Source: Sva-07 sp963710625
GTDB lineage: Bacteria; Actinomycetota; Acidimicrobiia; Acidimicrobiales; Ilumatobacteraceae
Length of the DNA stretch: 64,000 bases
Reading direction: 5' to 3'
Assembly: GCA_963710625.1 (NCBI GenBank)
Contig: CAVQBG010000008.1
Span: forward strand, 248,001 to 312,000
The notes below the pieces were generated by a model that saw only the letters and a program-made list of their open reading frames with translations, had not been told where the DNA came from and made no database searches. The translations under genes were made by a program, and so were the position numbers. This document shows, piece after piece, positions 41,472 to 50,904 of the stretch. Within the stretch, counting starts at the first letter, position 1, and each line of letters starts with the position of its first letter.

Positions 41472-43555
41472 TGCGCACGACCCTGTCCTGGCTGTTCCTT
41501 GTTCTCGGAGCGATCCTCCTCGCCCTGTCGATCCCGGCCGGTTACGTCAACCGCACCGTGCTCGATGCCCCGACGTTCGCGAGCAGGGTCGACGAACTGC
41601 GTCAACGCGACGACGTCAGCGACGTGCTGGGTCGAGAGATCAGCGCCGAGATCATCTCCCTGAATCCGGACCTCGTCGCGATCCAGCCGCTCGTGAACCA
41701 GGTGGCCATCGGTGTCGTCGGCAGCGACGCACTGTCCGGTCCCGTGAAACTGGCGGCGTCACAGTTCCAGCGGGCGTTGACGACCCAGGACTCCGACCAG
41801 CTCGTTCTCCGGATCGCGGACGTCGGCGCGGTCGTTGCGAGCGTGATCGGCGCTGTCGCTCCCGATCGAGTCCCCGGGTCCACCGACATCGGAGTGACGC
41901 TCGCGAACGTCGGCAACCAAGGGTTCGCGACCGACATCATCGGGTTCACGCACCTCGTCGACACGCTCGCGTGGTTGCTTCCCCTCCTCACGGTCGTCCT
42001 GTTCGCGGGCGCAGTCCTGGTCCATCCCGAGCGGTGGACTGCGATCCGCCGGGTCGGCTGGGCGGTGATGATCGCCGTCGGCGTGCTCGCTGTGGTCATG
42101 ATCCTGGGTGGCGCTGCCGTTCGCTCGGTCGGCGGGGACGAACGAACGGACGCGATCGTCGACGGGGTCTGGGACCTCTTCGTTGCGCCGATGTGGTGGT
42201 CGCTCGGTCTGGTCGCCGGTGTCGGCGCGTTGGTGGCGATGGTGGGCTCCGGCCGCGCCGCGGAGTGGGACCTCGTGGGAATCGCTCGACGGGCAGCGGC
42301 GGCGCCGCCGACTCCCCGCTCGCTCGCCACCAGGGCACTTGCGAGCATCGCCGTCGGTGTTGCGCTGATCATCGAGCCGGGTGGCATGGTGACGCTGCTG
42401 GCATTCGTGGCCGGGATCGTGCTGGTCGTCACCGGGGTGGGGGCGATCGCACGTCTCGGTGCTGCCTCCCGACCCGAAGCTGCGAGCGATCGGGACGCGT
42501 CGTGGGGCCCGCTGGCGATCGCCGCCGTCAGCGGCGTGGTCGCACTCGTCGGTGTGGTCGTCTGGGCAGCCCGGCCTCCCGACTCGACGATCGCCGGCGC
42601 CGTGGGGGACGCCGTCAGCGGCGACGGTGAGGTGTGCAACGGCCATGCAGAGCTGTGCGACCGGACGTTCGACGAGGTGTCGTACGCAGCCACCCACAAC
42701 TCGATGTCGGTGGCCGGAAAGCGTGGCTGGTTCCTCGGCGAACAGGGCCTCGACATCGTCCCCAGTCTCGACTCCGGGGTTCGGGCCCTCCTCGTCGACG
42801 TCTGGTACGGCAACGATGCCGGCAGCGGGAAGGTCCGCACCGCGGCACGGTCCTACGAAGAGGCGCTCGCCATCGCCAACGAGGTGCTCGGCCCCGAGAC
42901 CGTCAATGCCGCGCTGCGGGTGATCGATGCCGTCGCACCGGGCGAGGCGGGCGGACCCGAGGCGCTGTACATGTGCCATGGTCTCTGCGAGACCGGCGCC
43001 ACGTCGTTCGACGACACCCTGGTCGACATCCGCTCGTGGCTGGCGACCAACCCGGACGAGGTGCTGACGATCTTCGTCGAGGACCACGTCGACGCTGCCG
43101 ACATCGCCGAATCGGTCCTCGATGCCGGCCTCGAGGACTATCTCTTCACACCGGTCGACGGGGAGCCGTTCCCGACGCTCGCCGAGATGATCCAGCGCGG
43201 GCAGCGGCTCGTGGTGATGCTCGAGACCGGCGACGGCCGTCCCGAGCATCCGTGGCTGGTGAACGGCTTCGATTTCGTCCAGGAGACGCCGTACGACTTC
43301 CCGACGGTCGGGTCGTTCTCGTGCGAGCCGAATCGTGGGCGACCCGACGCCCCACTGCTGCAGATCAACCACTGGCTGAACGGATTCACCAGCCTTGTGT
43401 CCGATGCCCAGCTGGTCAATGCCGCCGACGTACTCGGTCCCCGTGTCGAGGAGTGTCGTCTGGAACGAGGCATGCAGCCGAATCTCGTCGCCGTGAACTA
43501 CGCCGACATCGGTGACCTGATGCTCGTGGTCGACAGGCTCAACGGGGTCGAGTGA
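41471..43555 (+). CDS. Membrane-anchored PI-PLC-like phosphodiesterase
   Basis: A 694-residue two-part protein. Residues 1-370 contain about six to seven membrane helices plus an early outside segment (DVLGREISAEIISLNPDLVAIQPLVNQVA). Residues about 390-694 form a phosphatidylinositol-specific phospholipase C X-like TIM barrel: catalytic-type His409 in YAATHNSM, His503 in YMCHGLC, and DTLVDIRSWLATNPDEVLTIFVEDHV. The domain should face outside, with cysteines (CNGHAELCD) that may form a disulfide. It would cleave a phosphodiester in a lipid or polymer. Coupling to a CobW GTPase is unusual. Confidence 0.8.
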   Translation: MRTTLSWLFLVLGAILLALSIPAGYVNRTVLDAPTFASRVDELRQRDDVSDVLGREISAEIISLNPDLVAIQPLVNQVAIGVVGSDALSGPVKLAASQFQRALTTQDSDQLVLRIADVGAVVASVIGAVAPDRVPGSTDIGVTLANVGNQGFATDIIGFTHLVDTLAWLLPLLTVVLFAGAVLVHPERWTAIRRVGWAVMIAVGVLAVVMILGGAAVRSVGGDERTDAIVDGVWDLFVAPMWWSLGLVAGVGALVAMVGSGRAAEWDLVGIARRAAAAPPTPRSLATRALASIAVGVALIIEPGGMVTLLAFVAGIVLVVTGVGAIARLGAASRPEAASDRDASWGPLAIAAVSGVVALVGVVVWAARPPDSTIAGAVGDAVSGDGEVCNGHAELCDRTFDEVSYAATHNSMSVAGKRGWFLGEQGLDIVPSLDSGVRALLVDVWYGNDAGSGKVRTAARSYEEALAIANEVLGPETVNAALRVIDAVAPGEAGGPEALYMCHGLCETGATSFDDTLVDIRSWLATNPDEVLTIFVEDHVDAADIAESVLDAGLEDYLFTPVDGEPFPTLAEMIQRGQRLVVMLETGDGRPEHPWLVNGFDFVQETPYDFPTVGSFSCEPNRGRPDAPLLQINHWLNGFTSLVSDAQLVNAADVLGPRVEECRLERGMQPNLVAVNYADIGDLMLVVDRLNGVE

Positions 43556-43595
43556 TCGGCGGAGCCACGGCCGAGGTGGCGGTGCAGCCCCGGGT

Positions 43596-45303
43596 TCAGC
43601 TCTCGGTCACCCAGTCCGGGCCGACGTAGAACGACTCGATGCGTTCGGCCCGATACGTCGTGGTCGGACGCGCCGCACTGCCGGCCCGGAACTCCCACAC
43701 GACGTCGCCACCGGTGGTCCCGTCGGGGACGACCTCGATGATCTTGGTGTGGAGATTGCTCTGCGGGTTCATGAAGTCGATCCCGCCGTGGGTGATCAGC
43801 ACGTTGCCGTTCGCAACACGGTCGGCGTCGCCGATGAACGAGGCAAGGAGCGGTTCACCGTCGACGTCGTCGACGCGGTGCTCCCAGACCTGAGCAGCGG
43901 ACCAGTCGGCCGGGTCGGGTGAGGTGTCGTCGACGGCGTACACCACGGCGCGGGAGTACGTCGGGTTCGTCGGATCGTCGGGCTCGGTGCCCTCCCGTCC
44001 GTTGCCGTTGTCGTAGAGGAGGATCGAGCCGTCGTCCTGCACTTCGACCGCGTGCTGGTAACGCGGCACGTCACCGTCGAGCGGCATCGTGGCACCCTCG
44101 CCGAGGATCCACCGCACCTCGGTCTGCGGACCCTCCTGGTCCGTACACGTCATCGCGATGACCTGGCTCGTGTGACGGGCGGAGAAGATCACCACATTGC
44201 GCGCCTCGTCGTAGACGACGGCGTTCGCATGGGTCCAGTCCCGATCGCCCTTGACGGCGAAGCGCTCGTTGCACATCTCCTCGCCCGGCACCTCGTCGAC
44301 GTCGACGACGTCCCAGAGATCCCACGTGCGCACGACGCGCCCGCTCGGCTCGAACTCGACGGCGACATCGCTGAACACACCGAACGGTTCGGTGTCACCG
44401 GGGCACAAGGCGGCGCGCTGCTCGGGCGTCAGCGGGTGGTGGGCCGTGGACAGCAGCAGAGAGTTCCCGTTCGACATCCGGTTCGCCTCGTGGTGGACGA
44501 GTTCGAGCAGGACGTCGTCGGAGTCGACCGGGACCGAGTCGGACCCGTCGGTGACGCCGGAGCTGGACGGGCCTTCGGCGTTCTCGAGTGGAACCTCCCA
44601 GACGTTGACGTCGTTGCCCATCATGTCGAACTCGCGCATGCCGGTCGGGAAGAAGATCGACGTGAACGTGCCGTCGGTGGTCTGTTCGACGGCGCCGACG
44701 AGCGGCCCGTTCTCGTAGTACCAGACGATCTCCCCCTCGTCGTCCAGGGCGATCAGGTACTGGGGCTCGTCGAACGGGCGCTGCGGCGTGGCCGACGCCG
44801 GATCACGCCAGTGCTGCATCTCGATGATCGTGTAGCCGGCTGACGAGCGTTCGGGATCGGCAGAGAACTCGTATTCACCGAACCGTTCCGGGATCGCCCC
44901 CGACGTGAACGACCCACTCGTCGACCCGAACGGCCCCGCTCTCGTCGAACAACTCTGCGGTCAGCTCGTAGTCGCGCTCGGAACGCAGACCGACGAGCGG
45001 CACGTCGATCGACGTCGACGACGATGCCGTTCGTGGTACCTGTACGACGTGATCACCCGAAGTTGCCGTCAGCTCGATCGTGACGGGCTCCGGCGATTCG
45101 ACCGTGACCATCGCGCTCAACGAGTTGTTCGGATTCGGGCTCACCACCATGTTGCCGACAGCCACGTCGGCAGCGGTGGGGGCGGCGCTCTCGACGGTCG
45201 AGTCGCCGTTCGGGGCGCCGAGGTCGGTTGACGTCCCCGAGCACGAAGCGACGAATGCGCTGCCGATCAGGAGCACGAGGGAGTACCGGCCACGTGATCG
45301 CAT
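43596..45303 (-). pseudogene. Arylsulfotransferase (ASST-like) lipoprotein, split by a one-base frameshift
   Basis: Two frames together make one protein. The 5' part (45303 to about 44930) encodes a lipoprotein signal with lipobox FVASC and an N-terminal domain (VVSPNPNNSLSAMVTVESPEPVTIEL ... AELFDESG), as in arylsulfotransferases. The other frame carries SFTSGAIPERFGEYEFSADPERSSAGYTI and a beta-propeller with THANAVVYDE, LGEGATMPLDGD and YDNGNGREG. The first frame ends at 44875, while the second is already open upstream of it. Dropping one G in CGGGTCGACG near 44928 joins them cleanly. ASSTs transfer sulfate between phenols. The cause may be a real mutation or a sequencing error. Confidence 0.75.
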
Positions 45304-45434
45304 CGGGCGATCTTGGCCGATGACTGCCCGCAAGCCCAATCGGCCTGCACCAACGCCACCGATCATCGAGCGCCTCTCCCCCAGCCTGCCGGGTCGACGC
45401 CGGAGGTGGCCGACAGCTGCGAGATCCCGTCGAC

Positions 45435-46238
45435 TCAGCCGGGTTCCTCGGAAGGGAGCAGACGCTCGATGTCGTCCATGACATCGTGTTGCTGCTGCTG
45501 CTGGACGGCGATCAGCTCCCGGAGTTCGTTGATCTTGCTCCGCACGTCGGCGTCGGCTGATGGCTCGGCCCGCGTCTGTTTCTTCGATGGTGACAGGAAG
45601 AGATTCGCGAGGTATCCGGTGAAGGCACCGAAGATGCCGACGCCGGTGACGATGATGATCGTCGCGAACCAACGACCCCGGTTCGTGACCGGATACTGGT
45701 CGCCGTACCCCACGGTCGAGATGGTGACGATGGTGTACCAGATCGCATCCGACCCGGTCGTGATGTTGGCGCCCGGCGCGTACTGCTCGATGTGGAGGAT
45801 CTGGAGACTCCCGAATTCGAGCACGAGGATGCCCACGAACAGCAACAAGTAGAGAGCGCTGCCTGCACGGTCCTTCACCAAGCTGCGACCGATGCTCCTG
45901 ACGCCGAGTTCCCGCATGAGCCGGAAGACGCGGGCGATGCGGAAGACGCGGAGGATCTTCAGCTGTTCGACCGGAAGACTCGCGAGGAGATCGGCCCAGC
46001 CGAACCCGCGGAAGAAGTACTGCATCTTCGATTCGGCCGTCGCCAACCGATACGTGAAGTCGATGAGGAAGATCACGCTGAAGAGCACGTTCATCACGCC
46101 GAGCACGGTCGAGAGGTTCGCGTCGTCGATCGCAGCGATCAGCACGATGTTCACGATCGACAGGATCGAGAGCAGGCCGACGAAGATCTCGTAGCCCGTG
46201 CTCTTGAGTTCGCTCGATGATCCTCTGAGCTCGGACAT
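45435..46238 (-). CDS. Voltage-gated-type potassium channel
   Basis: A 267-residue six-helix channel. Helix four carries regularly spaced arginines (LRVFRIARVFRLMRELG, residues 95-112) as in voltage sensors, and the pore has the K+ selectivity filter TVGYGD at residues 175-180. The soluble tail ends in a predicted coiled coil (INELRELIAVQQQQQHDVMDDIERLL) that may tetramerise it. GAGGAG before the ATG at 46238 fixes the start. Confidence 0.92.
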   Translation of the reverse strand: MSELRGSSSELKSTGYEIFVGLLSILSIVNIVLIAAIDDANLSTVLGVMNVLFSVIFLIDFTYRLATAESKMQYFFRGFGWADLLASLPVEQLKILRVFRIARVFRLMRELGVRSIGRSLVKDRAGSALYLLLFVGILVLEFGSLQILHIEQYAPGANITTGSDAIWYTIVTISTVGYGDQYPVTNRGRWFATIIIVTGVGIFGAFTGYLANLFLSPSKKQTRAEPSADADVRSKINELRELIAVQQQQQHDVMDDIERLLPSEEPG

Positions 46239-46444
46239 GTGGACTCCTCGGTCGTGTTCAGGCGCTGGCGGTGTCACGATCGCGCAGCTGCTGTGCCGCA
46301 GACCGGCCATCGGTTCCGGGAACACCGGGCCTGAACGTGCGGGCACGGGAGAGTCCGTGGTCGCCGAACCGATCCCGCGTCACCGCCTGCCGACGCGTGC
46401 GAATCGCCGGGTTCGTCTCGCTCGCGAAGGCCCGTGACGTCCGA

Positions 46445-47602
46445 TCAGTAGCGAAGCGTTGCTGCTGCGGTGCCGGCGCCAGGGATGTCGGTCGCCGGAA
46501 CCACGAACACGTCCCCGCCGTGCCGGAGTGTCTCGGTCGCTGCGACGTCGGTGAGGTCGTGGTCGCCGGGCTCTCGCACGTCGTGTTCGAGCAGGACGAC
46601 ATGGCCTGCTCGATAGCGGCCCCAGCAGGCCTCGTCGGCAGGCACGAAGATCGACGCGACCTGGCCCGCTGCCGCGGCGATGACCGCCTGCTCGACGGTG
46701 TCGACGGTCGCAGCCGCACGCGCGAGGAACGATTCCCGAGCACGTGGTTCCCTGTCCGACGCCAGCGGTTGGACCAGCGGGCGGGCACGCTCGGCGAGAT
46801 CCTCGGCGCGCAGCTGTTCGGGGTTGCCGGGGATGTGTCCATCGACCACGTGGTGGCAACGAGTGACGCCTCGGTACGCGGCAACGAGCTCGTCGACGCC
46901 GGCGAGGACCAGCGGGAGGGTCGAACCCTGTCGATGATCGGCCACGGCGCGGTCGACCATCTGGAGGAATCGATGGACGTCGGCGTCTCTGGAGTCGGCT
47001 CGCCCACCCTGACCGTGGAATCCCGCGGTCACCTGCCCCCCGACCGTGCGACCAGCGGAGTGGCTCTGGAGTTGGCGCTCCCGGTCGTCCCACTGGAGTG
47101 CTTCGGGCATGCCCGAGGGCAGATCCGGAACGTCGAGCTCGGCCGCAGCCGACCCGGATGCGCCCACGAGCCGCACTGCATGCTGGCTGAGCGCGAGCAC
47201 CTCGAAACGTGTTGCGTTCGTGAGCGCGACCAGCAACGGCTTGAGGTGGAAGCGATCGCTCACCACGGCGAGCTCGTCGACCTCCTCCGACAGCCGGATC
47301 ACGATCACGCCTCCGTCGTCGACGAGCACACCGAGACCGGCAGAACCGTGGGCCCAGAACTCGGGATCGTCGGCGAGCTCACGCACGGGGTCGAGTACGG
47401 CCGGATCCTCGATCTCCTCGGTCGCACGCTTGATCAGCCCACGAAGACGGATCGGGTCCTGCGCGACGTCCCTACCGGCAGCATGGGTCGGAAGGTACAA
47501 CGATGCGCGCTGGCCGGCGCCAGCGCCGGCGAGCGCGACGATCTCGTCGGCGGACAGATCCTGATCGAGGAGCGAGCGAATCGGCGATGCAGACCTGGTC
47601 AT
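46445..47602 (-). CDS. baeRF-family (bacterial/archaeal eRF1-like) protein
   Basis: A 385-residue protein. The N-terminus has RASLYLPTHAAGRDVAQDPIRLRGLIKRATEEI, then LGVLVDDGGVIVIRLSEEVDELAVVSDRFHLKPLLVALTNATRFEVLALSQHAVRL and a C-terminal domain ending GHVVLLEHD ... LRHGGDVFVVPATDIPGAGTAAATLRY. This is the layout of bacterial release-factor-like proteins thought to act on stalled or resting ribosomes. The catalytic GGQ of true release factors is not seen. A GAGGGTGA ribosome site precedes the ATG at 47602. Confidence 0.75.
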   Translation of the reverse strand: MTRSASPIRSLLDQDLSADEIVALAGAGAGQRASLYLPTHAAGRDVAQDPIRLRGLIKRATEEIEDPAVLDPVRELADDPEFWAHGSAGLGVLVDDGGVIVIRLSEEVDELAVVSDRFHLKPLLVALTNATRFEVLALSQHAVRLVGASGSAAAELDVPDLPSGMPEALQWDDRERQLQSHSAGRTVGGQVTAGFHGQGGRADSRDADVHRFLQMVDRAVADHRQGSTLPLVLAGVDELVAAYRGVTRCHHVVDGHIPGNPEQLRAEDLAERARPLVQPLASDREPRARESFLARAAATVDTVEQAVIAAAAGQVASIFVPADEACWGRYRAGHVVLLEHDVREPGDHDLTDVAATETLRHGGDVFVVPATDIPGAGTAAATLRY

Positions 47603-47847
47603 GGGTTCACCCTCGCGCCGTTGCTCGGCGTGGGTAAGGGTCGAAAGACTGGGCGTATCGAAGAGATCTCGGATCAGGTGCCCGGGTGGGTCACGTTGCG
47701 AGCCTGAGCGATCATGTGGCCGGTTGGGCATCGGAACCGAGAGCGAGCAGCGTGTGCCAGAGGTACTCGAGTTGTTGCGCGCCGGACTCCGGTGGATCGC
47801 CGGAGATCTGCATCTCGGCCTTCCGGCCGCCAACTAACGTCGAACTC

Positions 47848-48699
47848 GTGTCGCCGCCCACCTACGACCCGGACGTCCCGGCCGGAGGCCCGGACACGAT
47901 CACCGAGGCGGCGACCCGATGGGCAGACCGGCTCGGGCGGTGGGCGATCCCCGAGGAGATCCTCGCCCAGGCACCGGAGTCACCCTGGCAGCACGACACG
48001 GCGATGTTCGTGGTCGACGACACGCTCGATCGGAACGTCCGAGCCGCCGAGGTTGCACGTACGGTGCTCCCTGCCAGCGCCGGTTCGGTGCTCGACGTGG
48101 GATGCGGCGGCGGACGCGCTGCGATGTCGCTGGTGCCGCCTGCCGAGCTGGTGATCGGCGTCGACCAGAGCCCGGCGATGCTCGCCGAGTTCACACGCGC
48201 CGCCGCGACGGCCGGGGCTCGGTCGATGACCGTCGAAGGTCGTTGGCCCGAGGTCGCTGGCGTCACACCTGCCGCCGACGTCGTCGTCTGTCACCACGTC
48301 GCCTACAACGTCGCCGACATCGAGCCGTTCCTGCTCGCGCTGACCGCACACGCGCGACTCGCCGTCGTGCTCGTACTGCCGCCCCGCCACCCGATGTCGG
48401 CCTGGAACGACGCATGGCGCCACTTCTGGGGGCTCGAACGTCCGCCCGGGCCGACCGCCGACGACCTCGCCGAGGTGCTCACCGGGCTCGGCCTCGATGC
48501 CGAGAGGTGGGACGTGCCGCGCCCACCGCTCGCCCGAGCAACCGCCGACACTTCCTCACGCGTCCGCTCGACTCGCCGCCGGCTCTGTCTCACCGAGGAT
48601 CGCGACGGCGAGATCGCCGACTACCTCAAGGCGCACGAGCCCGAGTGGTCCGACACCGACGTGGTGTTTCGTTGGCCTGGCTCCGCTACCGAGGACTGA
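47848..48699 (+). CDS. SAM-dependent class I methyltransferase
   Basis: A 283-residue methyltransferase. Motif I is VLDVGCGGGRAAM, followed by VIGVDQSPAMLAEF (acidic residue binding the SAM ribose) and VVVCHHVAYNVADIEPF. The substrate is unknown; the C-terminal part with CLTEDRDGEIADYLKAHEPEWSDTDVVFRWPG is family-specific. TAACGT lies seven bases before the GTG start, the leaderless pattern, which decides the start against longer in-frame options. Confidence 0.87.
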   Translation: MSPPTYDPDVPAGGPDTITEAATRWADRLGRWAIPEEILAQAPESPWQHDTAMFVVDDTLDRNVRAAEVARTVLPASAGSVLDVGCGGGRAAMSLVPPAELVIGVDQSPAMLAEFTRAAATAGARSMTVEGRWPEVAGVTPAADVVVCHHVAYNVADIEPFLLALTAHARLAVVLVLPPRHPMSAWNDAWRHFWGLERPPGPTADDLAEVLTGLGLDAERWDVPRPPLARATADTSSRVRSTRRRLCLTEDRDGEIADYLKAHEPEWSDTDVVFRWPGSATED

Positions 48700-48798
48700 C
48701 CCAGCGGCGGCTCATCGGGTTGGCCCGATGGAACAGCCCGCCCACCCTGGGAGAAGTGACAGGCTCGTGTACCTGGGACGGGTTGCCTGAGGCAGTGC

Positions 48799-49164
48799 TC
48801 AGCTCTCGGGGAGGTCGGTGACGCGCAGCGAGGGGTTGTTCCTCGGTTCGGTCCGGTTCTTCGCATCGGTCAACTGGCGGATGAGGTCGTCGCGCACTTC
48901 GTGCAGCGCTTGGGCGAGATCCGGCTCGCTCGACGTGGCGACGATGCGCGTCTGCCCCGAGATCCAGGCCTCGAGCACGGTGCGCTGGCTCGCTTCGCCC
49001 CGTTCCTTCACCGAGAGTTCCATGTCGACGGTTCCGGCGTCGAACGAGCGGAGGCGAGCATCGAGACTCGCCCACCCCTCGACGATCGGTCCGCGTTCGT
49101 CCTGACCGAACCCGTTTCCGAGCCGCAAGCTCGTTTCCACCGTCGCAGTGCCTTCGTCGCTCAT
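48799..49164 (-). CDS. HPF/RaiA-like ribosome-associated protein (short form)
   Basis: A 121-residue protein with the ribosome hibernation factor pattern: ASLDARLRSFDAGTVDMELSVKERGEASQRTVLEAWISGQTRIVATSSEPDLAQALHEVRDDLIRQLTDAKNR. Such proteins bind the 30S decoding region in resting cells. It lacks the C-terminal dimerisation domain of long HPF. A perfect AGGAGG five bases before the ATG fixes the start; the frame continues open upstream (MADDGRPQAWDD...), but that part has no recognisable domain. Confidence 0.75.
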   Translation of the reverse strand: MSDEGTATVETSLRLGNGFGQDERGPIVEGWASLDARLRSFDAGTVDMELSVKERGEASQRTVLEAWISGQTRIVATSSEPDLAQALHEVRDDLIRQLTDAKNRTEPRNNPSLRVTDLPES

Positions 49165-49423
49165 CTCGTCCTCCTGTTGAGTTCCCGGCGTTCGGTGCCG
49201 CAACGTCAAGACCGCGCCGATGACCCTTCCGCGTGTGGCCGAATCGGTCACGAAGACCACGCCACCGTGTGAGGGTCTCGAACCCCGTGCGACCATCGTC
49301 TCGCGCTCCTCTCGAAGCCGGAAGAGGCCATCGTCCCACGCCTGGGGCCGGCCATCGTCGGCCATCGGGCCCTCGGCGCGCCGCCGACCCGGCAGGAACG
49401 CTCGTTCCGCCTGGCTCACGCCG

Positions 49424-50743
49424 TCATCGAAGCGGGTCGGAAGCGAAACGCCTTTCGTATGCGCGACGGACGTCGGCGAGGTCGGCCGGCAACACGTCGG
49501 CTGCCTCGCATCCGGCGACGACGAGGCGTGCCTCTTCGACGATGACGGCGGTACGGGACGAGAGCCCCGACGAGTCGAGCCCCTCCCGGAGGAGATGCAG
49601 AGCCTCCAGGAGGTAGATGCACACGGTCGGCTGCGTCGCGGCGGCGCGTCGAAGCTCACCGAAGGCGAGGCGAACCAGATCGTCGCCGCTGGGCTGCTCG
49701 ACGAGCACCACACGGCGATCCCGGTCGTCGGTGTGTTCTCGGGGCGGTGGATCTCGGCGGAGCAACTCGGCGAGTACCGCAGCGCTGTGGAAGATCGAGT
49801 CCTGTGCCGTGGTCGGATCGTTGATCCCCGTCGACAGCGCCTTGAGACCGACGTCGGCCATCTGGCGGAGCCCGAACGAGATGTCCTGCTGCATCGTGCG
49901 GGTGTTCCCCGTCGAGACGGCCTCGAGGATCGCTCGCTCTGTCGCCTCGATGTGCTCTGGCACCACCGAAAGGGCGCACAGCGGTGCGCCTCGGATCGCG
50001 TATCGGCCCGCATAGGTGTGGACCCATGCGGTGGTGTCGGCGGGAAGGCATTCGAGGAGTGCGTCGGTATCGATCTGCTGGACCCATCCGGCTCGGTCGA
50101 ACCGGACGATGTGCGCCGGATGATCCGGTTCGGTGATCGGTTCCGGAGGTGGCTCGTCGGACTCGGCGACGTTCCACTCGCGGCGGACATGACCGACTGC
50201 CTCGGTCTCGACACGGTCGAGAATCTGACTGACGTCCATCGAGTGGGCGCTGTGGTTCAAGAACGCGGCGATCGAGATGATCGTGGCGATGCCGAGCACG
50301 AGCGCAATGGCGACCGAGAGGTTCGGGATGACGACATCCCCGCCGGACTCGCCCAACGATCGCACCGATCGGAGCACGACCAGGCAGTAGGTGAAGGTCC
50401 CCATGACGAGTCCCATGACGCGCTTGTTGAACGGATCTCGGAACAGGGTGTGCACCACCCGGGGCGAGAACTGACTCGACGCCTGCTGGATGATCAGCAG
50501 CGAGATCGAGAACGCGATCGCAGCGAACGAAATCGTCGCCCCGGCGACGGTGCTCAGCACCGCTCGTGCGCTGGCCACCGTCGAGGTGACCCCGAGTGGC
50601 AGATCGCCGCCCTGAAGATCGAGTCGGCTGTCGATCCAGATCGTGACCGACGCGCCGACGAGGCCGATGAGCACCCCCACCATCGGGACGAAGAACAGAC
50701 TCGTCCGAATCCGCTCCATCAGTGAGCTCAGCCGGAGGCGCAT
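49424..50743 (-). CDS. DUF2254 membrane protein
   Basis: A 439-residue protein of the DUF2254 family. Four helices in the first 165 residues include GATISFAAIAFSISLLIIQQASSQFSPRVVHTLFRDPFNKRVMG, the most conserved part of the family. A large soluble domain follows with GWVQQIDTDALLECLP, GAPLCAL and DVGLKALSTGINDPTTAQD. The function is not established. It is divergent from a mechanosensitive channel gene, and the pairing suggests a role in envelope or osmotic stress. Confidence 0.85.
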   Translation of the reverse strand: MRLRLSSLMERIRTSLFFVPMVGVLIGLVGASVTIWIDSRLDLQGGDLPLGVTSTVASARAVLSTVAGATISFAAIAFSISLLIIQQASSQFSPRVVHTLFRDPFNKRVMGLVMGTFTYCLVVLRSVRSLGESGGDVVIPNLSVAIALVLGIATIISIAAFLNHSAHSMDVSQILDRVETEAVGHVRREWNVAESDEPPPEPITEPDHPAHIVRFDRAGWVQQIDTDALLECLPADTTAWVHTYAGRYAIRGAPLCALSVVPEHIEATERAILEAVSTGNTRTMQQDISFGLRQMADVGLKALSTGINDPTTAQDSIFHSAAVLAELLRRDPPPREHTDDRDRRVVLVEQPSGDDLVRLAFGELRRAAATQPTVCIYLLEALHLLREGLDSSGLSSRTAVIVEEARLVVAGCEAADVLPADLADVRRAYERRFASDPLR

Positions 50744-50904
50744 CCGCTCAGTGTGCCAACTGCGGTCTCCATCCGGTCGAACCAGCCGAATGACCAGATC
50801 CCGTGTCAGGACTTCGTTCTCTGGCCTGTCGCGGGATGGTCGACTTGACTTGACCGCGTGGGCCCACCCGCACGGTTCCGAGCAGACGACCAGAGAGCGA
50901 GCAG

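Noticed and set aside
41759..43372. 537-residue minus-strand frame rich in His and Asp
   Set aside because: Shadow of the membrane-anchored PI-PLC-like gene, whose own frame shows clear domains.
47630..47660. Possible DosR-like half sites upstream of the baeRF-like gene (GGGTCGAAAGACTGG)
   Set aside because: Only the inner bases pair and the GGGAC core is absent, so it does not match the 7382 palindrome.
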